From contig JADZEK010000145.1 in the NCBI GenBank assembly GCA_020850595.1, positions 1-35,432 of the forward strand: 35,432 nt of DNA. The letters run 5' to 3'. The first letter of the stretch is position 1, and each line of letters starts with the position of its first letter. The DNA comes from Anaerolineales bacterium. GTDB lineage: Bacteria > Chloroflexota > Anaerolineae > Anaerolineales > UBA6663. The position numbers and the translations under genes are program-made. The notes beneath the pieces were generated by a model. The model had not been told where the DNA came from and made no database searches. It saw only the letters and a program-made list of their open reading frames with translations. Below, piece by piece: positions 7,298 through 17,816 of the stretch.

Positions 7298-8266
7298 ATG
7301 ATCCCGCTTAAACGTTTGGCCCTGATCGCCGCCGCCCTGGCCCTCACCCTGGCCGCCTGCGCGCCCGCGCTGCAAGCGCCGTCCGATACCGACGCCAAGA
7401 ATGAAGATGCCGTCACCTCGGGCGGCTCCGCCGATTACTACACCGACGGCGAACAAGCCGCGCCGCCCGCTGCCACCATGGCCGCGCCGCAGGAAGCGCC
7501 CGCCGGCGCGGGCGGCGCGGCGGCGGCCCCGCGCCTGGTGATCAAGAACGCCACGCTCTCGCTGGTGGTGGCCGACCCGGCCGCCGCGGTGACCAATATC
7601 TCCAACCTGGCGACCAGCCTGGGCGGCTTCGTGGTCAGCTCGTACACCTACGAGGCCTCGGTAGACGCCGCCGGCAACACCATCACGCAGGCCAACCTGA
7701 CCATCCGCGTGCCGGCCGAGCAACTCGACGCCGCGCTGGCGCAGATCAAGCGCATGGCGGTCGAGGTGCGCACCGAGAACGTCTCGGGCCAGGACGTGAC
7801 CGCCGAGTACACCGACCTGCAAAGCCGCCTGCGCAACTTGCAGGCCGCCGCCGACAAGCTGACCCAGATTCTCGACAACGCCACCAAGACCGAGGACGTG
7901 CTGGCGGTCTTCAACCAGCTAACCTACACCCAGGAACAGATCGAGGTCATCAAGGGCCAGATCAAGTACTACGAAGAGTCGGCGGCGCTCTCGGCCATCT
8001 CGCTGGAGCTGATCCCCGACGCGCTCAGCCGGCCGCTGGAAGTGGGCGGGTGGCAGCCGCAGGGTGTGGCCAAGGAAGCCTTGGAGGGGCTGGTGCGCAA
8101 CCTGCAAGGCCTGGCCGACATCCTCATCCGCTTCTTCGTCGGCACGCTGCCGATGCTGATCGTAATCTTCGTGCCGCTGTACATCGTGCTGCGCATCTTC
8201 CTGCGCCTGACCAAGCGCCCGCGCCGCGACACGCCCAACGTGCCGCCCACCCCGCCCGCGGCCTAG
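7298..8266 (+). CDS. DUF4349 lipoprotein
   Basis: The protein has 322 residues. The N-terminus is a lipoprotein signal with lipobox LAAC (Cys21), followed by a low-complexity Ala/Pro linker to about residue 78. The DUF4349 domain (about 80-265) has the characteristic start LVIKNATLSLVVADP, then VPAEQLDAALAQI, the ENVSGQDVTAEYTDLQSRL segment and a predicted coiled coil. A hydrophobic segment at about 272-298 (PMLIVIFVPLYIVLRIFL) followed by KRPRR would be a C-terminal membrane anchor with a cytoplasmic tail. The role of DUF4349 is not established. The ribosome site GAGAAGGAAG is strong. A strong terminator follows. Confidence 0.9.
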   Translation: MIPLKRLALIAAALALTLAACAPALQAPSDTDAKNEDAVTSGGSADYYTDGEQAAPPAATMAAPQEAPAGAGGAAAAPRLVIKNATLSLVVADPAAAVTNISNLATSLGGFVVSSYTYEASVDAAGNTITQANLTIRVPAEQLDAALAQIKRMAVEVRTENVSGQDVTAEYTDLQSRLRNLQAAADKLTQILDNATKTEDVLAVFNQLTYTQEQIEVIKGQIKYYEESAALSAISLELIPDALSRPLEVGGWQPQGVAKEALEGLVRNLQGLADILIRFFVGTLPMLIVIFVPLYIVLRIFLRLTKRPRRDTPNVPPTPPAA

Positions 8267-8285
8267 ACTTTCACTGATCTGCCCA

Positions 8286-8321
8286 CCGGGCGGCCTGAGA
8301 CCCAGGCCGCCCGGTTTGTTT
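8286..8321 (+). terminator. Rho-independent terminator after the DUF4349 gene
   Basis: A perfect 11-bp stem (CCGGGCGGCCT at 8286-8296 with AGGCCGCCCGG at 8304-8314) has a 7-base loop and is followed by TTTGTTT at 8315-8321. Confidence 0.93.
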
Positions 8322-8337
8322 AACCCGCCGCGCCGGG

Positions 8338-8343
8338 GATAAT
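8338..8343 (+). promoter_or_regulatory. -10 box for the RHH-MazF gene
   Basis: GATAAT lies just after the terminator. Transcription would begin near 8350, downstream of the first in-frame ATG (8342), so translation must start at 8381. Confidence 0.45.
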
Positions 8344-8380
8344 GGCTCAACAGCCAACACCCCGCCGAAGGACCGCCGCT

Positions 8381-8887
8381 ATGCCGCCACCCCCTAAAAC
8401 CACTATCGCCCTGCCCGCCCCCCTGGCCCGCGACGCGGCCCGCGTGGCGCGCGCGCTGGGGATGACGCGCGACGAGTTAGCGGCCTGGGCGGTGAGCGAA
8501 GTGGTGCAGCGCTACCCAGACCAGGAGGCCGAGGGCGGTGAGCGCCGCGCCGCCCACCAGGGCGAAGTGTATTGGGTGACGCTCAGCCACAGCAGCGGCC
8601 GGCACCCGCATGTGATCGTTTCGGACGATGCCCTCAACCACAGCCGCCTGACCACCGTGGCGGCCTGCGCGGTCACCTCCAACCTCCGGCGCGCGCAGAT
8701 CGCGGGCAACGTGACGCTCGACGCGGGCGAGGGCGGGCTGGCGCAGGCCAGCGTGGTGGAGGTGTCGAAGGTCTCGACCGTGGCCGTGGCTGAGTTGGGG
8801 GAATGCTTGGGGCAGGTCAGCGCGGCGCGGGTGCGGCAAATCCTGGCCGGGCTGCGCTTCGTGCGAAAGTCGTTCTGGGCGCGCTAG
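8381..8887 (+). CDS. Single-chain RHH-MazF (toxin-antitoxin-like fusion)
   Basis: The protein has 168 residues from the ATG at 8381. GAAGGA lies 8 bases upstream, and the earlier ATG at 8342 overlaps the promoter. Residues about 6-46 look like a ribbon-helix-helix segment (TTIALPAPLARDAARV, then ARALGMTRDELAAWAVSEVV). Residues about 59-165 are MazF/PemK-like: GEVYWVTLS, the GRHPHVIVSDDALNHS segment, AVTSN (near 97-101), GNVTLDAGEGGLAQASVV and QILAGLRFV. MazF enzymes cleave single-stranded RNA at short sequences. Arg74 and Thr99 sit where MazF has its catalytic Arg and Thr. No separate antitoxin gene is next to it. The protein could be a self-regulated toxin or a DNA-binding protein derived from MazF. 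Confidence 0.82.
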   Translation: MPPPPKTTIALPAPLARDAARVARALGMTRDELAAWAVSEVVQRYPDQEAEGGERRAAHQGEVYWVTLSHSSGRHPHVIVSDDALNHSRLTTVAACAVTSNLRRAQIAGNVTLDAGEGGLAQASVVEVSKVSTVAVAELGECLGQVSAARVRQILAGLRFVRKSFWAR

Positions 8888-8898
8888 CCGCGCGCAAG

Positions 8899-9669
8899 CT
8901 ACTCAATCTCACTGCGCAGGCGGCGGGCCAGCGCGCCGAAGTCGGCCGAGTATTCCAGGTCGAGGGTGCGCGGGCGCGGCAGCGGCACCGGCAGCGCCAG
9001 CCGCACCTGGCCCGGCCGCGGGCTAAGCACCAGCACGCGGTCAGCCAGCAGCAGCGCCTCCGGGATAGAGTGCGTCACCAGCACCACGGTCTTCTTGCGC
9101 GCTTCCCAAATGCGCAGCAGTTCGGCCCCCATGTGCTCGCGGGTCAGCGCATCCAGCGCGCCAAACGGCTCATCCAGCAGCAGCACATCCGGGTTGTGGA
9201 TCAGGGCGCGGGCAATCGCCACGCGCTGCTCCATGCCGCCGGACAGGCGGCGCGGCAGCGCCTGCTCGAAGCCGCCCAGCCCCACCAGCTCGATCAGCGC
9301 GGCGGCACGGGCCTCGGCCTCGGCCGGGGCCGCGCCCTGCAACTCCAGCGGCAGGCGCACATTCGCCAGCACCGTGCGCCAGGGCATCAGGTTGGCCTTC
9401 TGGAACACAAAGCCGATGCGGCGGCGCGGGCCGGTGAGCGGTTCGCCCTCGAACGTGATGCGGCCCTCGGTGGGCCGCAGCAGCCCCGCCAGCAAGCGCA
9501 GCAGCGTGCTCTTGCCGCAGCCCGACGGCCCGACCACGGCCACGAACTCTTGCGGGGCGACGCTGAAACTGATGCGCTCCAGCGCCTGCACCGGGGCGCG
9601 CCCGTTGGGGCCGGGGTAAGTGAAACTGACGCGCTCGGCCGCCAGGACCGGCGCCGGCTCGGCGCTCAT
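8899..9669 (-). CDS. ABC importer ATPase, riboflavin-type system
   Basis: This 256-residue nucleotide-binding protein is of the nitrate/sulfonate/taurine (SsuB/TauB/ThiZ) type. Walker A is GPSGCGKST (47-55), the Q-loop is FQKANLMPW (Gln90), the signature is LSGGMEQR (142-149), Walker B is DVLLLDEP (161-168) and the H-loop His is residue 200. It powers uptake through the permease encoded two genes upstream. Its ATG comes one base after the stop of the binding-protein gene (TAGcATG), so it is the third gene of the riboswitch-controlled operon. Confidence 0.95.
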   Translation of the reverse strand: MSAEPAPVLAAERVSFTYPGPNGRAPVQALERISFSVAPQEFVAVVGPSGCGKSTLLRLLAGLLRPTEGRITFEGEPLTGPRRRIGFVFQKANLMPWRTVLANVRLPLELQGAAPAEAEARAAALIELVGLGGFEQALPRRLSGGMEQRVAIARALIHNPDVLLLDEPFGALDALTREHMGAELLRIWEARKKTVVLVTHSIPEALLLADRVLVLSPRPGQVRLALPVPLPRPRTLDLEYSADFGALARRLRSEIE

Positions 9670-9670
9670 G

Positions 9671-10645
9671 CTACGGCACGAAAGCGTTCGTATAGACCTG
9701 CGTCAAATCCTGCGGCGCCGCCAACAGCCCAGCCGCCAGCAGCGTGGCCTGCATGGTCTCCCAGGCCTCCGGCTGCGAGAAGCCCAGGCGGTCGCTCTGC
9801 CAGAAGGGCAGCGTGGCGGCCAGCACCTGCTGCTCGAGGGCGTCGTCGGTCAGGCCCTCCACATACTGCTTGGTGATGGTATAGGCCGCGGCCGGGTCGG
9901 CCAGCGTGTCTTGCAAGCCGCGCTGGAGCGCCGTGGCGAAGCCGCGCACCAACTCCGGGTCGTTGGCGAGCGTGTCTGCGTTGGTCAGCAGGCCGTTGGC
10001 GGCCAGGCTGGCGTAGTCGCTCACCTGAATAATGTTGAGGGCCTGCCCCTCGGCGGCCAGGCGGATCGGCTCGTTATTCGAGTACACCACCACCGCGTCT
10101 ACCTGCCCGGCGGTCAGGGCGGGCACCTGGTTAAAGCCGATGGCCTGAATGGTCACGCTCTCCACCGGCACGCCGGCCGCGGCCAGCAGCGCCAGCAGGC
10201 CCACGTAGTTGGCGCCCCCCAGCACCGGCGTGCCGATGCGCTTGCCGGCCAGGTCGGCGGGCGTGGTGATGTTCAGCGCGGCGGGCGAGATGACGGCCAC
10301 CGGGAACTTTTGGAACCAGGCAAAGGCATACACCACCGGCAGGCCCTGCGCGCGGGCCAGCAGCACCTGCTCAGCCGAGACGATGGCGAAGGGCAGCGCG
10401 CCTGCGCCCACCAACTGCACGCCGTCGGTCTCAAAGGAGTAGTCGAACTCGATCTCCATGCCGGCCGCGGCGAAGTAGCCGCGCTCGACGGCCACGTAGA
10501 ACGGCGCGTATTGCACGCTAGGGATGTAGCCCATGGGCAGACGAATGTGCCGCAGCGGCGTAGCGGTCGGGGTAACCGCGGCGGGCGCGCCGGTGCAGGC
10601 CGCGGCCAGCAGGGCGGCCAGCGCCCAGAGGAGCAGTTTGCGCAT
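9671..10645 (-). CDS. ribY: ABC importer substrate-binding lipoprotein, NMT1/ThiY-like (RibY)
   Basis: The protein has 324 residues with a lipobox AAAC (Cys17) and a short Thr/Pro linker, then a periplasmic-binding-protein fold of the NMT1/THI5 family. Key segments are LPMGYIPSVQYAPFYVAVE, RGYFAAAGMEIEF, PADLAGKRIGTP and VDAVVVYSNNEP. The family binds thiamine precursors, sulfonates or, for RibY, riboflavin. Riboflavin is inferred because the operon sits behind an FMN riboswitch; RibXY importers under FMN control are known from Chloroflexi. A thiamine-precursor importer is the main alternative, but no TPP riboswitch is present. The protein would be tethered outside the membrane. Confidence 0.88.
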   Translation of the reverse strand: MRKLLLWALAALLAAACTGAPAAVTPTATPLRHIRLPMGYIPSVQYAPFYVAVERGYFAAAGMEIEFDYSFETDGVQLVGAGALPFAIVSAEQVLLARAQGLPVVYAFAWFQKFPVAVISPAALNITTPADLAGKRIGTPVLGGANYVGLLALLAAAGVPVESVTIQAIGFNQVPALTAGQVDAVVVYSNNEPIRLAAEGQALNIIQVSDYASLAANGLLTNADTLANDPELVRGFATALQRGLQDTLADPAAAYTITKQYVEGLTDDALEQQVLAATLPFWQSDRLGFSQPEAWETMQATLLAAGLLAAPQDLTQVYTNAFVP

Positions 10646-10682
10646 CAGAGACGGACCTTTCTAATCGAGAGGCGGGGAGGAA

Positions 10683-11501
10683 TCAGCCGGACTTCCAGGC
10701 CAACAGCCGGCGCTCGAGCGCGGCCACCGCGCCGTAGAGCGCCAACGCCAGCCCGACCAGCGTGCCGGCCGCCACAAAGACCAGGGCGGTGTCGTACTGG
10801 CCGCGGCCAAAATTGATGAGGAAGCCCAGCCCGCGGTCGGACCCGACAAACTCGCCGACCACCGCGCCCACCACGGCCAGCGTGGCGCCCACGCGCAGGC
10901 CGGCCAGCCACACCGGCAGCGCGGCCGGAATTTCGAGCGTCAGCAGCGTCTGGCGGCGCGTGGCGCGCAGCGAGCGCAGCAGGTCGCGCAGGTCAGGCTC
11001 AATCGAGCGCAGCCCGAGCACAGTGTTGATCAGGATCGGGAAGAAGACGATCAGCGCGCCGATGAAGACTTTGGAGCGCAGCCCGACGCCGAACCACAGC
11101 ACCAGCAGCGGCGCGATGGCGACGATGGGCACGGCCTGCGAAGCGACCAGGTAGGGAGTGAGTATACGCTCCACCAGGCGCGACTGGGCGATGAGGTAGC
11201 CGAGCGCGGTGGCGGCCACCAGGCCCAGCGCCAGCCCGGCCAGCACCTCGCCCAGGGTGACAGCGGTGTGACGCAGCAGCCAGCCCTCCATCAGCCCGTC
11301 GGCCAGCCGGCCGAGCACCGCGCTGGGCGCGGGCAGGATAAAGGCCGGCAGGCCGCCCCACTGCGCGACGGCTTCCCAGACGGCCAACCCGGCCAGCAGC
11401 GAGAGCGGGCCAAGCAGCGCCGCCCAGCGGCGGCCGGGCCGCGCCCCCGCAGGAACCGGGGCCGCCGGAGCAAGTTCAGTGTGAGTACGCAGCGTCGCCA
11501 T
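10683..11501 (-). CDS. ribX: ABC importer permease, riboflavin-type (RibX)
   Basis: The protein has 272 residues and about six membrane segments, of the BPD_transp_1 family (SsuC/ThiX/RibX type). The cytoplasmic coupling loop is the EAA-like segment EIPAALPVWLAGLRVGA, close to the C-terminal third. The chosen start is the ATG at 11501, three bases after the terminator T-run; the upstream TTG at 11522 lies inside the terminator hairpin and is rejected. The only purine-rich ribosome-site candidate (CGGGG) is in the descending arm of that hairpin, so termination and translation could both be controlled. It is first in the operon permease - binding protein - ATPase. Confidence 0.9.
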   Translation of the reverse strand: MATLRTHTELAPAAPVPAGARPGRRWAALLGPLSLLAGLAVWEAVAQWGGLPAFILPAPSAVLGRLADGLMEGWLLRHTAVTLGEVLAGLALGLVAATALGYLIAQSRLVERILTPYLVASQAVPIVAIAPLLVLWFGVGLRSKVFIGALIVFFPILINTVLGLRSIEPDLRDLLRSLRATRRQTLLTLEIPAALPVWLAGLRVGATLAVVGAVVGEFVGSDRGLGFLINFGRGQYDTALVFVAAGTLVGLALALYGAVAALERRLLAWKSG

Positions 11502-11504
11502 AAC

Positions 11505-11535
11505 AAAAAACCCCGCAAGCAAGACGGCTTCGGGG
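11505..11535 (-). terminator. Terminator of the FMN riboswitch expression platform
   Basis: On the minus strand CCCCGAAGC (11535-11527) pairs with GCTTGCGGGG (11520-11511) around a short loop, with one bulged base, and is followed by six T (11510-11505). It lies between the aptamer and the permease ATG. The ascending arm overlaps a 14-base segment (11541-11528) that can instead pair with the 5' strand of the aptamer. Confidence 0.88.
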
Positions 11536-11603
11536 CAGGGTTAAGCGGCCACGGCGTGGCAGCCGCGTGCAACGCTGCCGACGCCTGGCCTGGCGACAAG
11601 AAA

Positions 11604-11642
11604 CCCCGTCCACCGGGAGACACACCTTCCCAGCTAACGGGG
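11604..11642 (-). terminator. Second, terminator-like hairpin in the riboswitch leader
   Basis: On the minus strand CCCCGT (11642-11637) pairs with ACGGGG (11609-11604), with an inner CTGGG/CCCGG stem, and is followed by TTTCTTG. It could act as an additional attenuator or be a structural linker between the aptamer and the main terminator. Confidence 0.5.
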
Positions 11643-11690
11643 CCGCCAAGACACGGCCCGCCGGCCCAAGCATCTGCCGGCGGCGTGCCT

Positions 11691-11834
11691 GACCTTCTTT
11701 CATCCGGACTGATCGCGCCGCGCTGGTCTGCGGCGAGAAATACCGTCGGTCCCGGAGTTGCGCCGGGTCGTGTCGAGCAAGCTCGACTCGCGGACTGTAC
11801 CGCCGATCGGGAATTGCACCCTGCCCCGAAGGTC
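11691..11834 (-). promoter_or_regulatory. FMN riboswitch (RFN element)
   Basis: Read on the minus strand, this has the conserved RFN core. It contains P1 GACCTTC (11834-11828), GGGGCAGGGTGCAATTCCCG, ATCGGCGGT, AGTCCGCGAG, CCGGCGCAACTCCGGGACC, GACGGT and AGTCCGGATGAAAGAAGG, closing with GAAGGTC (11697-11691), which is perfectly complementary to the 5' arm. The class binds flavin mononucleotide and usually turns expression off. It precedes the riboflavin-type ABC operon on the same strand, with a promoter directly upstream and a terminator downstream. Confidence 0.97.
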
Positions 11835-11853
11835 GCCTATGTGATTGCCGGTA

Positions 11854-11862
11854 ATTATAGCA
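11854..11862 (-). promoter_or_regulatory. Extended -10 promoter of the riboswitch operon
   Basis: On the minus strand the sequence is TGCTATAAT, a perfect extended -10. The predicted start (about 11847) is about a dozen bases before the first base of aptamer helix P1. Confidence 0.75.
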
Positions 11863-11899
11863 GGAATTCGCGGGCCGCGCCGATTGGGCTGATGGGTGA

Positions 11900-11908
11900 T
11901 GATACAAT
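11900..11908 (+). promoter_or_regulatory. Extended -10 promoter of the polysaccharide cluster
   Basis: TGATACAAT (TG-n-TACAAT) lies 34 bases before the GTG start at 11943. It is divergent from the riboswitch promoter and less than 50 bases from it. It is the best candidate for the start of the exopolysaccharide transcript. Confidence 0.6.
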
Positions 11909-11942
11909 AGCGTGGCCGAACATCATCCACTAAGAGGCCTTT

Positions 11943-13253
11943 GTGAAACAAGCATTGTTGGACAAAATACAACGCCGGCAGGTGCGCCTGGCCGTCGTGG
12001 GGTTGGGGTATGTGGGGCTGCCGCTGGCGGTGGAGTTTGCCCAGGCCGGGCTGACCGTGGTAGGCATTGACGTAGACGCGAGCAAGACCGCGGCCATCAT
12101 GCGCGGCGAAAGCTACATTCCCGACATCGCCTCCGCAACTGTAACGGCGCTGGTGCGGGCCGGCCGGCTGAGCGCCACCACCGAGTATGCCGCGCTGCGC
12201 GACTGCGACGCCGTGAGCATTTGCGTGCCCACGCCGCTGAACAAGACCCGCGACCCCGACATGTCGTACGTGATCAGCGCGGCCACGGCCGTGACCGCGC
12301 ACGCCCACACCGGCCTCTTGATCGTGCTGGAGAGCACCACCTACCCCGGCACGACCGAAGAGGTCTTGCTGCCGCGGCTGCAAGCGGCGGGCTGGCGCAT
12401 CGGCCAAGATGTCTTCCTGGCCTTCTCGCCGGAGCGCATTGACCCCGGCAACCAGCACTACGGTGTGCGCAACACCCCCAAGGTGGTGGGCGGGGCCACG
12501 CCCGACTGCGCCGAGGTGGCCCAGGCGCTCTACCAGGTGGCGGTGGATGTGATTGTGCCGGTCTCGAGCCTGCGCGCCGCCGAGATGGTCAAGCTGCTGG
12601 AGAACACCTTCCGGGCCGTGAACATCGGGCTGGTGAACGAAATGGCGCTGATGTGCGCCAAGCTCGACGTGAACGTGTGGGAAGTGATCGAGGCGGCCGG
12701 CACCAAGCCGTATGGCTACATGAAGTTTACCCCGGGGCCGGGCATTGGCGGCCACTGCATTCCGATTGACCCGCTGTACCTCTCCTGGAAGCTGAAGAGC
12801 CTGAACTACACAGCGCGCTTCATTGAACTGGCCGACGCCATCAACTCGCGCATGCCGGAGCACGTCGTGACGCTGGTGGCCGACGCGCTCAACGAGGCCG
12901 GCCGCGCCATCAATGGCTCGCGGCTGCTGGTGCTGGGCGTGGCCTACAAGCGCGACATTGACGACGTGCGCGAGTCGCCCGGGCTGGATGTGCTGACCGA
13001 ACTGCTGGCGCGCAAGGCCAGCGTCAGCTATCACGACCCGCACGTGCCGCGCCTGACGCTGAATGGGCAGGTGTACACCTCGCAGCCGCTGACGGCCGAG
13101 GCGCTGGCGGAGGCCGACGGCGTGATCATCATCACCGATCACAGCGCTTTCGATTGGGCCTGGGTGCGGCAGCATGCCAGGCTGCTGGTAGACACGCGCA
13201 ACGCCGTGCGCGGCGCGGCTCCGCGCGGGGGCGCGCGCGTGGTGCGCCTATAA
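11943..13253 (+). CDS. UDP-sugar 6-dehydrogenase (WbpA/WecC-like)
   Basis: This nucleotide-sugar dehydrogenase has 436 residues. It oxidises the C6 hydroxyl of a UDP-hexose(amine) to the uronic acid with two NAD+. The NAD motif is GLGYVGLP (20-27). Other landmarks are SICVPTPLN (92-100), the ESTTYPGTTEE loop, SPERIDPGN, and the catalytic Cys272 in GPGIGGHCIPIDP. The IPIDPLYLSWK wording is closer to UDP-GlcNAc/ManNAc dehydrogenases (WbpA, WecC) than to UDP-glucose dehydrogenase, but the substrate needs testing. It starts with GTG, preceded by AAGAGG. It is the first gene of the surface-polysaccharide cluster; the NusG-like gene follows after 2 bases. Confidence 0.93.
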   Translation: MKQALLDKIQRRQVRLAVVGLGYVGLPLAVEFAQAGLTVVGIDVDASKTAAIMRGESYIPDIASATVTALVRAGRLSATTEYAALRDCDAVSICVPTPLNKTRDPDMSYVISAATAVTAHAHTGLLIVLESTTYPGTTEEVLLPRLQAAGWRIGQDVFLAFSPERIDPGNQHYGVRNTPKVVGGATPDCAEVAQALYQVAVDVIVPVSSLRAAEMVKLLENTFRAVNIGLVNEMALMCAKLDVNVWEVIEAAGTKPYGYMKFTPGPGIGGHCIPIDPLYLSWKLKSLNYTARFIELADAINSRMPEHVVTLVADALNEAGRAINGSRLLVLGVAYKRDIDDVRESPGLDVLTELLARKASVSYHDPHVPRLTLNGQVYTSQPLTAEALAEADGVIIITDHSAFDWAWVRQHARLLVDTRNAVRGAAPRGGARVVRL

Positions 13254-13255
13254 AC

Positions 13256-13834
13256 ATGACCGCCGACGGGCAGGCCGCCTCCCCCGCCCGCCCCGCGGCG
13301 CGGCGCTGGTACGTCATTCGCGCCAAGCCGCGCCGCGAACGGTTCGTCCGCGACCAACTCCAGGGCCAGGGGCTGGAGGTGTTCTACCCGGCCGTGCGCG
13401 TGCACCCGGTAAACCCGCGCGCCGCGAAGGAGCGCGCCTACTTCCCCGGCTACCTGTTTGTCCACCTCGACCTAGAGGCCGTGGGCGCCAACCGGCTGCG
13501 CTGGCTGCCCGCGGCGGTGGGGCTGCTAGAGTTCGGCGACGAGCCGGCCGTGGTGCCCGAGGCGCTGGTCAGCCAGCTCAGGCGCCGCATCGCCGATATT
13601 CAGGCGGCGGGCGGGCTGGTGTTCGCCGACCTGAAACCGGGCGATGCGATTGAGATCACCAGCGGGCCTTTCGCCGGGTACCAGGCCATCTTCGACCTGC
13701 GGCTGAAAGGAGCGGCCCGGGTGCGGGTGCTGCTCGACCTGCTGCGCCGCCAGGTGGCGGTCGAGCTAGATGCGGGCAGTATTCGCAAGCGGCGGGGCGG
13801 CGCGCCGCCCAACCCTCGCGCGCCGATTCGCTGA
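13256..13834 (+). CDS. NusG-family antitermination factor (RfaH/LoaP-type paralogue)
   Basis: The protein has 192 residues. An N-terminal NGN domain runs from WYVIRAKPRRERFVRDQL to about residue 110 and includes the FPGYLFVHLDL strand typical of NusG. It is followed by a KOW region (FADLKPGDAIEITSGPFAGYQAIFDL) and a basic tail. NusG paralogues such as RfaH, LoaP and UpxY bind RNA polymerase and let it read through long polysaccharide operons. Location as second gene of a 20-kb exopolysaccharide cluster fits that role. The housekeeping NusG normally sits beside secE/rplK, which are absent here. The start is the ATG two bases after the dehydrogenase stop; no strong ribosome site is seen, so coupling is likely. 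Confidence 0.88.
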   Translation: MTADGQAASPARPAARRWYVIRAKPRRERFVRDQLQGQGLEVFYPAVRVHPVNPRAAKERAYFPGYLFVHLDLEAVGANRLRWLPAAVGLLEFGDEPAVVPEALVSQLRRRIADIQAAGGLVFADLKPGDAIEITSGPFAGYQAIFDLRLKGAARVRVLLDLLRRQVAVELDAGSIRKRRGGAPPNPRAPIR

Positions 13835-13840
13835 TAAAAT
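13832..13840 (+). promoter_or_regulatory. Internal extended -10 promoter before the WecA-like gene
   Basis: TGATAAAAT (TG-n-TAAAAT) starts at the TGA stop of the NusG-like gene and would give a leader of about 33 bases to the ATG at 13880. Confidence 0.5.
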
Positions 13841-13879
13841 GGCCCGGCTCCGGCGCGCCCGCCGGCCCGACCGACCATC

Positions 13880-17737
<3,858 letters not shown>

Positions 17738-17816
17738 AGCGCCGGCGCTATCTTACCCGAACCTCGGCGTGACCGGCAATAGCCACGCGCTGTCCAACCA
17801 GAGGAAAGTTACCCGC

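Noticed and set aside
8342..8380. Upstream in-frame ATG for the RHH-MazF gene
   Set aside because: It overlaps the GATAAT -10 box and lacks a ribosome site; the ATG at 8381 has GAAGGA at good spacing.
11502..11522. TTG start for the permease seven codons upstream
   Set aside because: It would place the start inside the terminator hairpin and its T-run; the ATG at 11501 gives the normal permease N-terminus.
10683..11834. TPP riboswitch and thiamine-precursor importer, suggested by the ThiY-like binding protein
   Set aside because: The leader matches the RFN/FMN element across all its conserved segments, not the TPP element.
11700..13175. Long minus-strand open frame of 491 codons opposite the UDP-sugar dehydrogenase and riboswitch
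   Set aside because: It is antisense to a well-conserved enzyme and crosses the FMN aptamer. Its His/Gly/Arg/Gln-rich composition is typical of a shadow frame in G+C-rich DNA.
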